A stretch of 64,000 nt of DNA, taken from positions 3,534,001 through 3,598,000 of the forward strand of contig NZ_CP026377.1 in assembly GCF_002953195.1 (NCBI RefSeq). The letters run 5' to 3'. The notes under the pieces are model-generated. The model did no database searches, was not told the origin of the DNA, and saw only the letters and a list, made by a program, of their open reading frames with translations. Made by a program: the position numbers and the translations under genes. Source of the DNA: Mixta gaviniae. GTDB taxonomy: Bacteria > Pseudomonadota > Gammaproteobacteria > Enterobacterales > Enterobacteriaceae. Positions 10,535 to 20,257 of this stretch are shown here, in pieces (the stretch's first letter is position 1; each line of letters opens with the position of its first letter).

Positions 10535-11656
10535 CTACACGCGATTATCGTTCGCTGAGCGCAACAACGTACCGCTTTCGCGCATAAAGCGCGGCGCGTA
10601 GTCGCCGAACCACTGCTCCACTTTCCGGAAGCTGTCGATAAAGCCCTGTTTATCACTCTGCTCCAGCAGGGTAATCGCTTCGCCAAAGCGCTGGTAATAG
10701 CGTTTGATCAGCGCCAGGTTACTTTCCGACGACATAATGATATCGGCATAAAGCTGGGGATCCTGCGCAAACAGCCTTCCTACCATCGCCAGCTCCAGAC
10801 GATAAATCGGTGAAGAGAGCGCCAGCAGCTGATCCAGTTGCACATTCTCCTCAGCCAAATGCAGGCCGTAAGCGAAGGTGGCGAAATGGCGCAGCGCCTG
10901 AATAAAGGCCATGTTTTGATCGTGTTCTACCGCGCTGATACGGTGCAGACGCGCGCCCCAGACCTGAATCTGCTCCAGAAACCACTGATAGGCTTCCGGC
11001 TGACGCCCGTCGCACCAGACCACCACCTGCTTCGCCAGGCTGCCGCTATCCGGGCCGAACATCGGATGCAGCCCCAGCACCGGACCGGAATGCGCCGCCA
11101 GCATCGCCTGCAGCGGGCGGTTTTTCACCGAGGCGATATCCACCAGGATGCAATCATGCGGCAACGGCGGCAGCTGGGCGATGACCTGCTCCGTCAGATG
11201 AATCGGCACGCTGACGATAACCATGCCGGCATCCGCCAGCAGTGCAGGCGCCTGCGGCCACTCCTCTTTATCCAGCAGCTTTACCTGATAACCGGAAAGC
11301 GCGAGCATCTTTGCAAACAGCTGGCCCATGCGCCCTTTCCCGCCGACGATAACGATCGGACGCAGTTCCGGACAGAGCGTTTTGAAACCTTTGTCGTTTT
11401 CGCTGGAGTAAGATTCCCGCATTACGCGACGCAGCACATCTTCGATAAGGTCAGGAGGGACGCCAAGCGCCTCGGCCTCTTTACGCCGGGAAGCCAGCAT
11501 AGACGCTTCGCGTTCCGGCACATAGATCGGCAGGCCGTAGCGACTTTTCACTTCGCCCACTTCGGCGACCAGCGCCAGCCTCTTCGCCAGCAGCTCTAAA
11601 AGCCCTTTATCCACTTCATCAATCTTATCGCGCAGCGCGGTCAGTTCAGCCACCAT
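10535..11656 (-). CDS. tyrA: bifunctional chorismate mutase / prephenate dehydrogenase
   Basis: The T-protein makes 4-hydroxyphenylpyruvate from chorismate through prephenate, with NAD+, for tyrosine. The 373 residues match E. coli. An AroQ mutase domain (1-90) precedes the Rossmann dehydrogenase domain with [12 protein letters not shown] near 103. It lies six bases after aroF in one operon, under TyrR control through the upstream box. Confidence 0.97.
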   Translation of the reverse strand: MVAELTALRDKIDEVDKGLLELLAKRLALVAEVGEVKSRYGLPIYVPEREASMLASRRKEAEALGVPPDLIEDVLRRVMRESYSSENDKGFKTLCPELRPIVIVGGKGRMGQLFAKMLALSGYQVKLLDKEEWPQAPALLADAGMVIVSVPIHLTEQVIAQLPPLPHDCILVDIASVKNRPLQAMLAAHSGPVLGLHPMFGPDSGSLAKQVVVWCDGRQPEAYQWFLEQIQVWGARLHRISAVEHDQNMAFIQALRHFATFAYGLHLAEENVQLDQLLALSSPIYRLELAMVGRLFAQDPQLYADIIMSSESNLALIKRYYQRFGEAITLLEQSDKQGFIDSFRKVEQWFGDYAPRFMRESGTLLRSANDNRV

Positions 11657-11662
11657 CTTCTT

Positions 11663-12742
11663 TTAATGCTCCTGTGACGCACGCGCCGCCAGCACGCCGT
11701 TTAAATCCTGATGAATGGCGCGCAGCAGCTGTTGGGTGCTTTCCCAGCTAATGCAGGCGTCGGTCACTGACACGCCATACTGCATAGCGCTGCGCGGCTG
11801 TTCTGAAGACTGGTTGCCCTCGTTGAGGTTGCTCTCCAGCATCAGGCCGATAATCGAACGGTTGCCGTCTCTGATCTGCGCAACCGCAGATTCAGCGACG
11901 CCAGGCTGACGACGGTAATCTTTATTTGAATTGCCATGGCTGCAATCTATCATCAGCGCCGGGCGGAGTCCCGCTTTCACCATCTCTTTTTCGCACTGCT
12001 CCACGTCCGCCGGGCTGTAATTAGGCGCCTTGCCGCCGCGCAAAATCACATGGCCATCAGGATTGCCCTGCGTCTGCAACAGGCAGACCTGGCCGCTTTG
12101 ATTAATGCCGACAAAACGGTGCGGCATTGCCGCGGCGCGCATCGCGTTTATCGCGGTGCCCAGGCTGCCGTCAGTACCGTTTTTAAAGCCCACCGGCATC
12201 GAAAGGCCGGATGCCATTTCGCGATGGGTTTGCGATTCGGTGGTGCGCGCGCCGATAGCAGACCAGCTGAACAGATCGCCCAGGTACTGCGGCGAGTTGG
12301 GATCGAGCGCTTCGGTCGCCAGCGGCAGGCCCATTTCCACCAGGTTCACCAGCAGCTGACGAGCAATATGCAGGCCCGCTTCCACATCAAACGAGTTGTC
12401 CATGTAAGGATCGTTGATCAAGCCTTTCCAGCCCACCGTGGTACGCGGCTTTTCGAAATAGACACGCATGACGATATAGAGCTGATCCTTCAGCTGCTCG
12501 GAGAGATCTTTTAGCTGGCGCGCATAGACGAGGGCCGCCTCAGGATCGTGAACAGAACAGGGACCGCATACCACCAGCAGCCGATGATCCCGGCCGGCAA
12601 TGATATCGGCAATTGTTTGACGCGAAGCGCTGACCTGCGCTTCCAGCTGCGCATTCAGCGGAAACTTCTGTTTCAGCTGCGTCGGCGTAATCAGAACCTG
12701 TTCTTCTGCGATATGCACATTGTTCAGCGCGTCTTTCTGCAT
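11663..12742 (-). CDS. aroF: DAHP synthase, tyrosine-sensitive isozyme
   Basis: Condenses phosphoenolpyruvate and erythrose 4-phosphate to DAHP, the first step of the shikimate pathway. The N-terminus MQKDALNNVHI is that of AroF rather than AroG or AroH. The core shows VCGPCSVHDP, KPRTTVGWKGLINDP, GARTTESQ and DCSHGNSNKDY (metal and PEP ligands). Length 359 is slightly above E. coli (356). It is first gene of aroF-tyrA; the upstream TyrR box fits tyrosine repression. Confidence 0.97.
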   Translation of the reverse strand: MQKDALNNVHIAEEQVLITPTQLKQKFPLNAQLEAQVSASRQTIADIIAGRDHRLLVVCGPCSVHDPEAALVYARQLKDLSEQLKDQLYIVMRVYFEKPRTTVGWKGLINDPYMDNSFDVEAGLHIARQLLVNLVEMGLPLATEALDPNSPQYLGDLFSWSAIGARTTESQTHREMASGLSMPVGFKNGTDGSLGTAINAMRAAAMPHRFVGINQSGQVCLLQTQGNPDGHVILRGGKAPNYSPADVEQCEKEMVKAGLRPALMIDCSHGNSNKDYRRQPGVAESAVAQIRDGNRSIIGLMLESNLNEGNQSSEQPRSAMQYGVSVTDACISWESTQQLLRAIHQDLNGVLAARASQEH

Positions 12743-12935
12743 TTTGCGATCCTCGTCTCGTCCTGGGTTTTTTCGTCATTGCGGTGAAGCCAATAATGTA
12801 ACACAGCAAATACAGCTGGGCATTCCTGTGTACATATTTTTTACCGCATGAATTGGCGCAACAAGGAAATCAATCCTAACTACATGTTTTTAATGCAATT
12901 AAATTAACGCAGGCGATAAAATCAAAATACCTTAA

Positions 12936-12953
12936 TGTACATTTTACTTTACA
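12936..12953 (-). promoter_or_regulatory. strong TyrR box upstream of aroF
   Basis: TGTACATTTTACTTTACA differs from the TyrR consensus TGTAAA-N6-TTTACA at one position. A looser relative begins at 12829 (TGTACA, then TTACC) nearer aroF, the paired strong/weak layout known for TyrR targets. Bases 12743-13096 hold no gene; they are AT-rich and contain these sites and the aroF promoter, whose -35/-10 I could not place with confidence. Confidence 0.72.
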
Positions 12954-13096
12954 TTAAACTTTTATCGCAGCATGCAAAAAACAGGTTTAATTGCAGCCAG
13001 CATGGTCAAAGTAAGCAACAATAGCTGCTACAACAAAACCTTATCGCGAGCTGAGCGCGATCAATGGTGGCGTATAACGCCCGGTATGGAGATGTC

Positions 13097-13636
13097 ATGG
13101 AAATTTATCTACGTCCGATGCAGGCTTCCGATGCGGCTGATTACGCTGAAGCAGTGAATGAATCGCTGGCTGAACTGCAGCCCTGGATGGTGTGGGCGCA
13201 TAAGGATTACCAGCCACAGGAGGCGGCCGAATGGTTCGTCTGGCTCGATCGGCAGCGGGAGGAAGGCGAAGCCAATGAAATGGGGATTTTCGCCGCTGAG
13301 GATCATCGCTTTCTGGGCGCAGCGGGCCTGCGCTATGCGCAAAATCCGGCGGAGCTGAGCGCCATTGGCTATTGGGTGCGTAAGCGGGAACAACGCAAAG
13401 GGGTCGCGCGCCAGGCAGTGCTGCAGCTGGCGCGCGAGGGGTTTCGCCAGCCCGGCGTAGAGACTATTGAGATCCTTGCTGCGGAAAACAACCATGCCAG
13501 CCGTGCCGTCGCGCTGAGCTGCGGCGCGCATTTTATCGATCTGCGCTATGGCCTGATCGTGCTGAAGAAAGGTCCGGTGATGGCAGCGATTTATCATCTG
13601 CGCCGTGAGGATTTTCTTGCCGATTCAGGTCGATAG
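13097..13636 (+). CDS. GNAT acetyltransferase, RimJ/RimL type
   Basis: A 179-residue acetyl-CoA-dependent N-acetyltransferase. The N-terminus IYLRPMQASDAADYAEAVNES is the usual beta1-alpha1 of Acetyltransf_3 proteins. IGYWVRKREQRKGVARQAV carries the acetyl-CoA pyrophosphate loop (RKGVAR). ENNHASRAVALSCGAHF is the typical C-terminal half. The start at 13097 is preferred to 13064 because GGAG precedes it by seven bases. The substrate (ribosomal protein, small molecule or other) is unknown. It is convergent with rplS and divergent from aroF. Confidence 0.85.
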   Translation: MEIYLRPMQASDAADYAEAVNESLAELQPWMVWAHKDYQPQEAAEWFVWLDRQREEGEANEMGIFAAEDHRFLGAAGLRYAQNPAELSAIGYWVRKREQRKGVARQAVLQLAREGFRQPGVETIEILAAENNHASRAVALSCGAHFIDLRYGLIVLKKGPVMAAIYHLRREDFLADSGR

Positions 13637-13692
13637 CGGCGAAGGCGGCTACGCGCCTTTCCCCCTTCCTCTTCCGGTCAGGCGTGCAAGAC

Positions 13693-13724
13693 AAAAAAAA
13701 GGGGCTGGCAGATGCCAACCCCTT
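13693..13724 (-). terminator. terminator of the rpsP-rplS operon
   Basis: Minus strand: GGGGTTGGCA-TC-TGCCAGCCCC followed by T8. It may also stop the convergent GNAT transcript. Confidence 0.88.
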
Positions 13725-13762
13725 TATTGCTATTAACTTTAAGATGTCGCTTGCGCGAATAC

Positions 13763-14152
<390 letters not shown>

Positions 14153-14917
14153 TTAACCTTCCGCATCATCGTTTTGTTGCGCATTGAATTCACGCTGGAA
14201 TTCGCTGAGCAACTTTGCTTGCTCTTCAGTCAGAGCCAGGTTTTCCAGAAGTTCAGGTCTTCTAAGCCAGGTACGGCCAAGCGACTGTTTCAGACGCCAG
14301 CGGCGAATTTCAGCATGGTTGCCCGACAGCAATACTGACGGAACCTCCAGCCCCTCTAACACCTCAGGTCGGGTATAGTGCGGACAATCCAGCAAGCCTT
14401 CCGAAAACGAATCTTCGTCGGCCGACGCCTGCTTGCCCAGCACGCCAGGTATAAACCGGGCCACTGAATCAATCAAGGTCATTGCTGGCAGTTCGCCACC
14501 GCTGAGAACGTAATCGCCGATCGACCATTCTTCATCGATTTCGGTCTGAATTACGCGCTCATCGATCCCTTCATAACGCCCGCAAACCAGAATTAACTTC
14601 TGCTGCGTCGCCAGTTCGCAAACCCCGTTTTGATCGAGTTTACGCCCCTGAGGTGACAGATAAATCACCTTAGCGCCCTCTCCCGCCGCCGCTTTCGCTG
14701 CGTGGATGGCGTCCCGCAAGGGTTGCACCATCATCAGCATTCCCGGACCGCCGCCGTAAGGACGATCGTCCACGGTGCGATGCCGGTCATGAGTGAAGTC
14801 ACGAGGACTCCAGCTCTGAACGCTGAGCAGGCCATTTTTTACTGCCCGGCCAGTTACCCCGTAATCGGTAATTGCGCGAAACATCTCTGGAAACAGGCTG
14901 ATAACACCAATCCACAT
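14153..14917 (-). CDS. trmD: tRNA (guanine37-N1)-methyltransferase TrmD
   Basis: Methylates G37 next to the anticodon of tRNAs reading CNN and related codons, preventing +1 frameshifts; uses S-adenosylmethionine. Start at [13 protein letters not shown] (254 residues); the frame extends 18 codons further but without similarity. Trefoil-knot SPOUT motifs are present: [21 protein letters not shown] and [12 protein letters not shown]. coli is 255 residues. Confidence 0.97.
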   Translation of the reverse strand: MWIGVISLFPEMFRAITDYGVTGRAVKNGLLSVQSWSPRDFTHDRHRTVDDRPYGGGPGMLMMVQPLRDAIHAAKAAAGEGAKVIYLSPQGRKLDQNGVCELATQQKLILVCGRYEGIDERVIQTEIDEEWSIGDYVLSGGELPAMTLIDSVARFIPGVLGKQASADEDSFSEGLLDCPHYTRPEVLEGLEVPSVLLSGNHAEIRRWRLKQSLGRTWLRRPELLENLALTEEQAKLLSEFQREFNAQQNDDAEG

Positions 14918-14952
14918 AGCGCGCGCCGTTGTATTACCGTTTTGTTCGGAGG

Positions 14953-15501
14953 TCAAAAACCAGGATCCCAATCTACTTCAATGGTGCCGGTAGTGAGATC
15001 GACTTTCTTGATAACCTGTTCATCAAGAAACGGAATTAACCGTTCTTTCACACCGAACGCATCTTTCAGGTTTGCCTTAACGACCAGTACGTCGTTTGAG
15101 CCGGTTTCCATCAAATCAATGACTTTGCCCATCTCATAGCCGTCGACGGTAACTACCTTGCAACCCATCAGGTCTTTCCAGTAGTAATCACCCTCTTCCA
15201 GCGCTGGCAACTGCGTGGCGTCGACCAAAATTTCACAGTTGGTCAACTGCGCCGCCGCATCACGATCGTCAATGCCTTTGACTTTGATGATCATGTCCTG
15301 ATTGTGGTGCTTCCAGCTTTCCAGCTCAATCTGCTGCCATTTGCCGGCGCGCTGAATGAACCAGGGCTGGTAGTCAAAAATGCTGTCGGCGTCTTCGGTG
15401 GATGAAAACACTTTGAGCCAACCCCGAATGCCGTAGGCGGCTCCCATTTTACCCAGGGTCACTGGATTGACGGGAGGCTGTGTGGCGAGTTGTTTGCTCA
15501 T
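14953..15501 (-). CDS. rimM: ribosome maturation factor RimM
   Basis: Helps 30S 3'-domain assembly by binding S19. A 182-residue protein equal in length to E. coli, with an N-terminal RimM beta-barrel ([20 protein letters not shown]) and a C-terminal PRC barrel ([13 protein letters not shown]). The ATG at 15501 was chosen over a GTG three codons upstream because MSKQL matches E. coli. It sits between rpsP and trmD with short gaps. Confidence 0.97.
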   Translation of the reverse strand: MSKQLATQPPVNPVTLGKMGAAYGIRGWLKVFSSTEDADSIFDYQPWFIQRAGKWQQIELESWKHHNQDMIIKVKGIDDRDAAAQLTNCEILVDATQLPALEEGDYYWKDLMGCKVVTVDGYEMGKVIDLMETGSNDVLVVKANLKDAFGVKERLIPFLDEQVIKKVDLTTGTIEVDWDPGF

Positions 15502-15519
15502 GCTAACCACCGTGACAGA

Positions 15520-15768
15520 TTAAGCTGCTTTTTTAGCTTCTTTGATCAGCGCGTTAACGCGATCTGACAGCGTTGCACCCTGGCCAACCCAGTGTTCAAT
15601 GCGGTCCAGGTCCAGACGCAGAGTTTCAGCCTGACCAGAAGCGATCGGGTTGAAGAAGCCTACGCGCTCAATGAAACGACCATTGCGTGCGTTGCGGCTG
15701 TCAGTAACGACAACCTGATAGAACGGACGCTTTTTCGCGCCGTGACGTGCCAAACGAATTGTTACCAT
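15520..15768 (-). CDS. rpsP: 30S ribosomal protein S16
   Basis: An 82-residue ribosomal protein starting [20 protein letters not shown]; the longer open frame upstream is leader. The ATG follows AGAGGATGTT. First gene of the four-gene ribosomal/tRNA-modification operon, with its own promoter and leader hairpin downstream of ffh. Confidence 0.98.
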   Translation of the reverse strand: MVTIRLARHGAKKRPFYQVVVTDSRNARNGRFIERVGFFNPIASGQAETLRLDLDRIEHWVGQGATLSDRVNALIKEAKKAA

Positions 15769-15794
15769 AACATCCTCTTCAGTTAATAAAACAA

Positions 15795-15822
15795 CCGGGC
15801 CCCATCGAGGAACGGGGCCCGG
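15795..15822 (-). terminator. leader hairpin/attenuator before rpsP
   Basis: A perfect nine-base-pair GC stem (CCGGGCCCC with GGGGCCCGG, ten-base loop) is followed on the minus strand by TTGTTTTATT, 27 bases before the rpsP ATG. It looks like an attenuator or partial terminator in the leader, setting read-through into the operon. Confidence 0.65.
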
Positions 15823-15844
15823 GTGTCGTATAAAAAGCCCGAAA

Positions 15845-15872
15845 ATTTTACTCATTTTGGCGCAAAAAGCAA
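15845..15872 (-). promoter_or_regulatory. rpsP operon promoter
   Basis: Minus-strand -35 TTGCTT (15872-15867), 16 bases, -10 TAAAAT (15850-15845), in the ffh-rpsP gap and upstream of the leader hairpin. Confidence 0.55.
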
Positions 15873-15912
15873 TCGAAACTGAGCAACCCTTCAGACTTTT
15901 CAATGCAACGGC

Positions 15913-17274
15913 TTAACGCCCCGGGAAGCCCGGCGGCATCATGCCCTTCATTCCACGCAGCATTTTCGCCATGCCGCCCTTTTTCATCTTCTTCATCATG
16001 CGCTGCATATCGTCGAACTGCTTCAGCATGCGGTTCACATCCTGCACCTGCATTCCGGAGCCTGCGGCGATACGGCGCTTGCGTGAGCCTTTGATTATCT
16101 CAGGTTTTTCACGCTCTTTGCGCGTCATGGAGTTGATCATCGCCTCCATGCGCACCAGCACTTTATCGTCCATCTGCGACTTGACGTTATCCGGCAGCTG
16201 GCCCATGCCCGGCAGTTTGCCCATCAGATTGGCCATACCGCCCATGTTGCGCATCTGCTTCAGCTGCTCCAGGAAGTCGTTCAGATCGAAGCCGTCGCCT
16301 TTTTTCAGCTTGTTCGCCAGCTTCTCAGCCTGCTCGCGGTCAACCTTGCTTTCGATATCTTCGATCAGCGACAGCACGTCGCCCATGCCGAGGATGCGCG
16401 ATGCGAGGCGATCGGGATAGAACGGCTCCAGCGCCTCGGTTTTCTCGCCGACGCCCATAAATTTGATTGGCTTGCCGGTGATATGACGAATAGAGAGCGC
16501 CGCGCCGCCGCGGGCGTCGCCGTCCACTTTCGTCAGGATCACGCCGGTTAACGGCAGCGCTTCATTGAACGCCTTCGCGGTGTTCGCCGCATCCTGGCCG
16601 GTCATGGCGTCGACGACAAACAGGGTTTCCACCGGGTTAATCGCGGCGTGAACCTGTTTAATCTCATCCATCATCGCTTCATCGACGTGCAAACGGCCGG
16701 CGGTATCCACCAGCAGCACATCGTAGAATTTCAACTTCGCTTCTTTCAGCGCGTTGTTAACGATGTCGACCGGTTTCTGGCTCAGGTCAGAGGGACAGAA
16801 GTCCACGCCCACCTGCTGTGCCAGCGTCTCCAGCTGCTTGATCGCCGCCGGGCGATAAACGTCCGCAGAAACCACCAGCACTTTTTTCTTGTGCTTTTCG
16901 CGCAGGAACTTGCCGAGCTTGCCGACGCTGGTAGTTTTACCCGCGCCCTGCAGGCCGGCCATCAGCACCACCGCCGGCGGCTGCGCTGCCAGGTTGAGCG
17001 CATGGTTTTCCGAGCCCATCGCCTCAACCAGCTCGTTGCGCACGATTTTGACGAATTCCTGGCCCGGGGTCAGGCTTTTGTTGACTTCATGCCCTACCGC
17101 GCGCTCTTTGACGCGGTTGATAAACTCACGCACCACCGGCAGCGCAACGTCCGCCTCCAGCAGTGCCATGCGTACTTCACGCAGAGTTTCTTTAATGTTC
17201 TCTTCTGTCAGCCTTCCGCGGCCGCTGATATTGCGCAGGGTTTGCGACAATCGATCGGTTAAATTATCAAACAT
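15913..17274 (-). CDS. ffh: signal recognition particle GTPase Ffh
   Basis: Binds 4.5S RNA and signal sequences of nascent inner-membrane proteins and delivers them to FtsY. 453 residues starting MFDNLTDRLSQTLRNISG, equal to E. coli; the extra 36 upstream codons lack similarity. N domain (1-88), then G domain with GLQGAGKTTSVGKL near 103, DTAGR near 187 and TKVDGDARGG near 246. The methionine-rich M domain (about 300-453) ends in a long series of MKKMKKGGMAKMLRGMKGMM-type repeats. Confidence 0.98.
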   Translation of the reverse strand: MFDNLTDRLSQTLRNISGRGRLTEENIKETLREVRMALLEADVALPVVREFINRVKERAVGHEVNKSLTPGQEFVKIVRNELVEAMGSENHALNLAAQPPAVVLMAGLQGAGKTTSVGKLGKFLREKHKKKVLVVSADVYRPAAIKQLETLAQQVGVDFCPSDLSQKPVDIVNNALKEAKLKFYDVLLVDTAGRLHVDEAMMDEIKQVHAAINPVETLFVVDAMTGQDAANTAKAFNEALPLTGVILTKVDGDARGGAALSIRHITGKPIKFMGVGEKTEALEPFYPDRLASRILGMGDVLSLIEDIESKVDREQAEKLANKLKKGDGFDLNDFLEQLKQMRNMGGMANLMGKLPGMGQLPDNVKSQMDDKVLVRMEAMINSMTRKEREKPEIIKGSRKRRIAAGSGMQVQDVNRMLKQFDDMQRMMKKMKKGGMAKMLRGMKGMMPPGFPGR

Positions 17275-17373
17275 TGTCTCTCGCTCACGATAAAACAGAG
17301 CCGCCTGGGCGACACAATGCGGCGGATTATAACACGAAGCATTGCCGATCTCTGCAATCGGCAGTGAGAACGT

Positions 17374-17402
17374 TTGGAGCAAACTCAGGCTGGCGCTATA
17401 CT
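17374..17402 (+). promoter_or_regulatory. ypjD-corB promoter
   Basis: -35 TTGGAG (17374-17379), 17-base spacer, -10 TATACT (17397-17402), about 38 bases before the ypjD start in the region divergent from ffh. Confidence 0.65.
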
Positions 17403-17440
17403 GCTTTTTTCTTCATCTTCCCGATACTTGACCACATTCT

Positions 17441-18229
17441 ATGTCTGCTTTTGCGATTCTGGCGCTCTTTGCCTACTCATTTAGCCTCGCGCTCATCGTT
17501 CCCAGCCTGCTGCGGAATAGCGGCGCATGGCGACGCATGGCCGTGCTATCCGCGACGCTGGCGCTGGCCGCGCACGCGGTAGCGCTGCAGCAACGTATCT
17601 TTGTTAATGGCGGTCAGAACCTTAGCCTGCTTAACATTGGTTCGCTGGTCAGCCTGCTGATTTGCATCATCATGACCATCGTCGCCTCGCGCAATCGCGG
17701 CTGGGTGCTGCTGCCGATTGTCTACAGCTTCGCGCTGATCAACCTCGCCTTCGCCACCTTTGTGCCCAATGCGTTTATCACGCATCTGGAGGCGACGCCC
17801 GGTATGATGATCCATATCGGTCTGGCGCTGTTCGCCTACGCCACGCTGATTATCGCCGCGCTCTACGCGCTGCAGCTGGCGTGGATCGATTATCAGCTGA
17901 AGAACAAGCGGCTGGCGTTTAGCAACGATATGCCGCCGCTGATGACCATCGAGCGCAAAATGTTTCATATCACGCAGGTTGGCGTCGTTCTGCTGACGCT
18001 GGTGCTATGCACTGGCCTGTTTTACATGAAAAATCTCTTCTCGCCCGAGAACGTCGATAAAGCGGTGCTGTCGATACTGGCCTGGTTTGTTTATGTCGTT
18101 CTGCTCTGGGGACACTATCATGAAGGCTGGCGCGGTCGCCGCGTCGTCTGGTTTAACTGCGGCGGCGCGTTGCTGTTAACCATGTCCTACTTCGGCAGCC
18201 GTGTTTTGCAGCACCTGCTTACCCACTGA
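17441..18229 (+). CDS. ypjD: inner-membrane protein YpjD (CcsA/HemX-like)
   Basis: A 262-residue integral membrane protein with about eight hydrophobic segments, in the cytochrome c assembly (CcsA/CcmC-like) family. LEATPGMMIHIGLALFAYATL and LLWGHYHEGWRGRR are conserved with E. coli YpjD. Family members elsewhere handle heme, but YpjD function is not established. It is followed after 23 bases by corB, probably in one transcript. Confidence 0.92.
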   Translation: MSAFAILALFAYSFSLALIVPSLLRNSGAWRRMAVLSATLALAAHAVALQQRIFVNGGQNLSLLNIGSLVSLLICIIMTIVASRNRGWVLLPIVYSFALINLAFATFVPNAFITHLEATPGMMIHIGLALFAYATLIIAALYALQLAWIDYQLKNKRLAFSNDMPPLMTIERKMFHITQVGVVLLTLVLCTGLFYMKNLFSPENVDKAVLSILAWFVYVVLLWGHYHEGWRGRRVVWFNCGGALLLTMSYFGSRVLQHLLTH

Positions 18230-18252
18230 CTGGCAATTACAAGGATTCCGCG

Positions 18253-19539
18253 TTGGAACATGTTTCAACCACCACACTGATTATTACGCTGGTTGTGATG
18301 ATCCTGGTCTCGGCTTACTTTTCCGGCTCCGAGACCGGCATGATGACCCTTAACCGCTATCGCCTGCGCCATAAGGCGCGCAACGGCAACCGCGCCGCGC
18401 GCCGCGTCGAAAAGCTGCTGCGTCGCCCCGATCGTCTGATAAGCCTGGTGCTGATCGGCAATAACCTGGTCAACATTCTCGCCTCCGCGCTGGCCACTAT
18501 CGTCGGCATGCGCATATATGGTGATGCGGGCGTCGCTATCGCCACCGGCATACTGACCTTCGCGGTGCTGATTTTCGCCGAGGTGTTACCAAAAACCGTG
18601 GCAGCGCTCTATCCGGAGAAAGTCGCCTACCCCAGCAGCCTGCTGCTCGGCCCGTTGCAGATCGTCATGATGCCGCTGGTGTGGCTGCTGAACACCATCA
18701 CCCGCCTGCTGATGCGGATGGTCGGCATCAAGTCTGACGGGGCGATCAGCGGTGCGCTGAGCAAAGATGAGCTGCGCACCATTGTCTACGAATCGCGCTC
18801 GCTGATGTCGCGTCGCCATCAGGATATGCTGCTGTCGGTGCTGGATTTAGAAAAGGTCAACGTCGATGACATCATGGTGCCGCGCAACGAGATTGTCGGC
18901 ATCAATATCAACGATGACTGGAAGTCTATCGAACGTCAGGTGTCCCATTCGCCTCACGGCCGCATCGTGCTGTTCCGCGACTCGCTGGACGACGCGGTGG
19001 CGATGCTGCGCGTGCGTGAAGCCTGGCGCATGATGACCGAGAAGAAAGAGTTCACGAAAGAGAACCTGTTGCGCGCCGCCGATGAAATCTATTTTGTGCC
19101 GGAAGGCACGCCGCTGAATGTGCAGCTGGTGAAGTTCCAGCGCAACAAGAAGAAAGTGGGTCTGGTGGTAGATGAGTATGGCGATATCAAAGGCCTGGTC
19201 ACCATCGAAGATATTCTGGAAGAGATTGTCGGCGACTTTACCACCTCGATGTCCCCTTCTCTGGCGGAAGAGGTGATGCCGCAGAGCGACGGTTCAGTGC
19301 TGATTGAAGGCAGCGCCAACGTGCGCGAAATCAACAAGGCCTTTAACTGGCACCTTCCGCAGGAAGAGGCGCGTACCATCAACGGCATGCTGCTGGAGGA
19401 ACTGGAAGAGATCCCGCAGGCCGGCACCCGCATTCAGGTAGCGAACTACGACGTCGATATTCTCGACGTGCAGGACAACATGGTGAAGCAGGTGCGGATC
19501 ACGCCGCAGCAGCCGCTGAAAACCAGCGTCAATTCCTGA
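18253..19539 (+). CDS. corB: CorB/YfjD, CNNM-type Mg2+/Co2+ transport protein
   Basis: Family members support Mg2+ or Co2+ efflux/homeostasis. A DUF21 (CNNM) membrane domain (about 1-190, with SGSETGMMTLNRYRLRH and LVLIGNNLVN) precedes a CBS pair (about 205-330, with VDDIMVPR and KGLVTIEDILEEIVGDF) and a C-terminal CorC/HlyC domain. Length 428 equals E. coli. The start is TTG at 18253, supported by AAGGA at 18241-18245 and by alignment to E. coli MEH. Confidence 0.94.
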   Translation: MEHVSTTTLIITLVVMILVSAYFSGSETGMMTLNRYRLRHKARNGNRAARRVEKLLRRPDRLISLVLIGNNLVNILASALATIVGMRIYGDAGVAIATGILTFAVLIFAEVLPKTVAALYPEKVAYPSSLLLGPLQIVMMPLVWLLNTITRLLMRMVGIKSDGAISGALSKDELRTIVYESRSLMSRRHQDMLLSVLDLEKVNVDDIMVPRNEIVGININDDWKSIERQVSHSPHGRIVLFRDSLDDAVAMLRVREAWRMMTEKKEFTKENLLRAADEIYFVPEGTPLNVQLVKFQRNKKKVGLVVDEYGDIKGLVTIEDILEEIVGDFTTSMSPSLAEEVMPQSDGSVLIEGSANVREINKAFNWHLPQEEARTINGMLLEELEEIPQAGTRIQVANYDVDILDVQDNMVKQVRITPQQPLKTSVNS

Positions 19540-19550
19540 CGCCTCCCAAT

Positions 19551-19580
19551 AAAAAAGGCCGCATTCGCGGCCTTTTTTTT
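19551..19580. terminator. bidirectional terminator, corB and luxS
   Basis: AAAAAAGGCCGC-ATTC-GCGGCCTTTTTTTT between convergent genes. Confidence 0.9.
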
Positions 19581-19591
19581 CAACGTCACGC

Positions 19592-20110
19592 TCAGTGAAT
19601 TTCCAGCGCTTTCAGCTTGTCTTTCGGCAGCGCCAGTTCGTCGTTATGGTTAACGCGCACATCATGCTCGATGATATGACGCGCGATATCTTTCGCCTCA
19701 TCCAGCGAGTGCATCTGGTAGGTGCCGCACTGATATTCATTCAGCTCCGGGATCTGATTTTGCTCCTGCACTTTCAGCACGTCGTTCATCGCCGCTTTCC
19801 AGGCGTCAGCTACGCGCTGCTCCGCCGGCGTGCCGATCAGGCTCATGTAGAAGCCGGTGCGGCAGCCCATCGGAGAGATATCGATAATTTCTACGCCGTC
19901 GCCGTTCAGGTGATTACGCATAAAGCCTGCGAACAGGTGTTCCAGCGTATGGATACCGCGCTCAGGCATCACTTCTTTATTCGGCACGCAGAAGCGCAGA
20001 TCGAAGACGGTGATGGTATCGCCATGGGGCGTATTCATGGTTTTCGCTACGCGTACCGCCGGTGCGGCCATACGCGTATGGTCAACGGTAAAACTGTCCA
20101 GCAATGGCAT
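19592..20110 (-). CDS. luxS: S-ribosylhomocysteine lyase, autoinducer-2 synthase
   Basis: Cleaves S-ribosylhomocysteine to homocysteine and DPD, the precursor of AI-2, in the activated methyl cycle. 172 residues. Metal ligands His54 and His58 (HTLEH) and Cys128 (YQCGT) are in the E. coli positions, as is Cys83 in MGCRTGFY. The luxS-micA-gshA arrangement of E. coli is kept, with MicA on the opposite strand in its 5' leader region. Confidence 0.98.
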   Translation of the reverse strand: MPLLDSFTVDHTRMAAPAVRVAKTMNTPHGDTITVFDLRFCVPNKEVMPERGIHTLEHLFAGFMRNHLNGDGVEIIDISPMGCRTGFYMSLIGTPAEQRVADAWKAAMNDVLKVQEQNQIPELNEYQCGTYQMHSLDEAKDIARHIIEHDVRVNHNDELALPKDKLKALEIH

Positions 20111-20145
20111 ATTGTTACCTCAGCTAAAAATTTTTTGTGAACGAT

Positions 20146-20173
20146 GAAACTTTTCTGTTCGCCGTGCGTCTGA
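20146..20173 (+). promoter_or_regulatory. sigma-E promoter of micA
   Basis: GAAACTT (20146-20152), 16 bases, TCTGA (20169-20173). The known micA start base falls six bases downstream. It fits the RpoE pattern GGAACTT-N16-TCTGA. Confidence 0.8.
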
Positions 20174-20179
20174 ATATAT

Positions 20180-20252
20180 GAAAGACGCGCATTTGTTATC
20201 ATCATCCCTGACAACAGAGATGTTAATTTGGCCACAGTGATGTGGCCTTTTT
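20180..20252 (+). ncRNA. micA: small RNA MicA
   Basis: Hfq-dependent trans-acting sRNA that represses ompA and other outer-membrane protein mRNAs on envelope stress. The 5' end GAAAGACGCGCATTTGTTAT is identical to E. coli MicA and contains the ompA-pairing seed. An internal stem (CATCCCTG...CAGAGATG) follows. The terminator stem GGCCACAGTGATGTGGCC plus T5 ends the RNA; its loop differs from E. coli while pairing is kept. Encoded between luxS and gshA, antisense to the luxS leader. Confidence 0.95.
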
Positions 20253-20257
20253 CTTTT

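Noticed and set aside
12829..12846. A second TyrR box near aroF.
   Set aside because: Only the left half matches well and spacing of the right half is off by one, so it is mentioned with the strong box rather than listed as a separate site.
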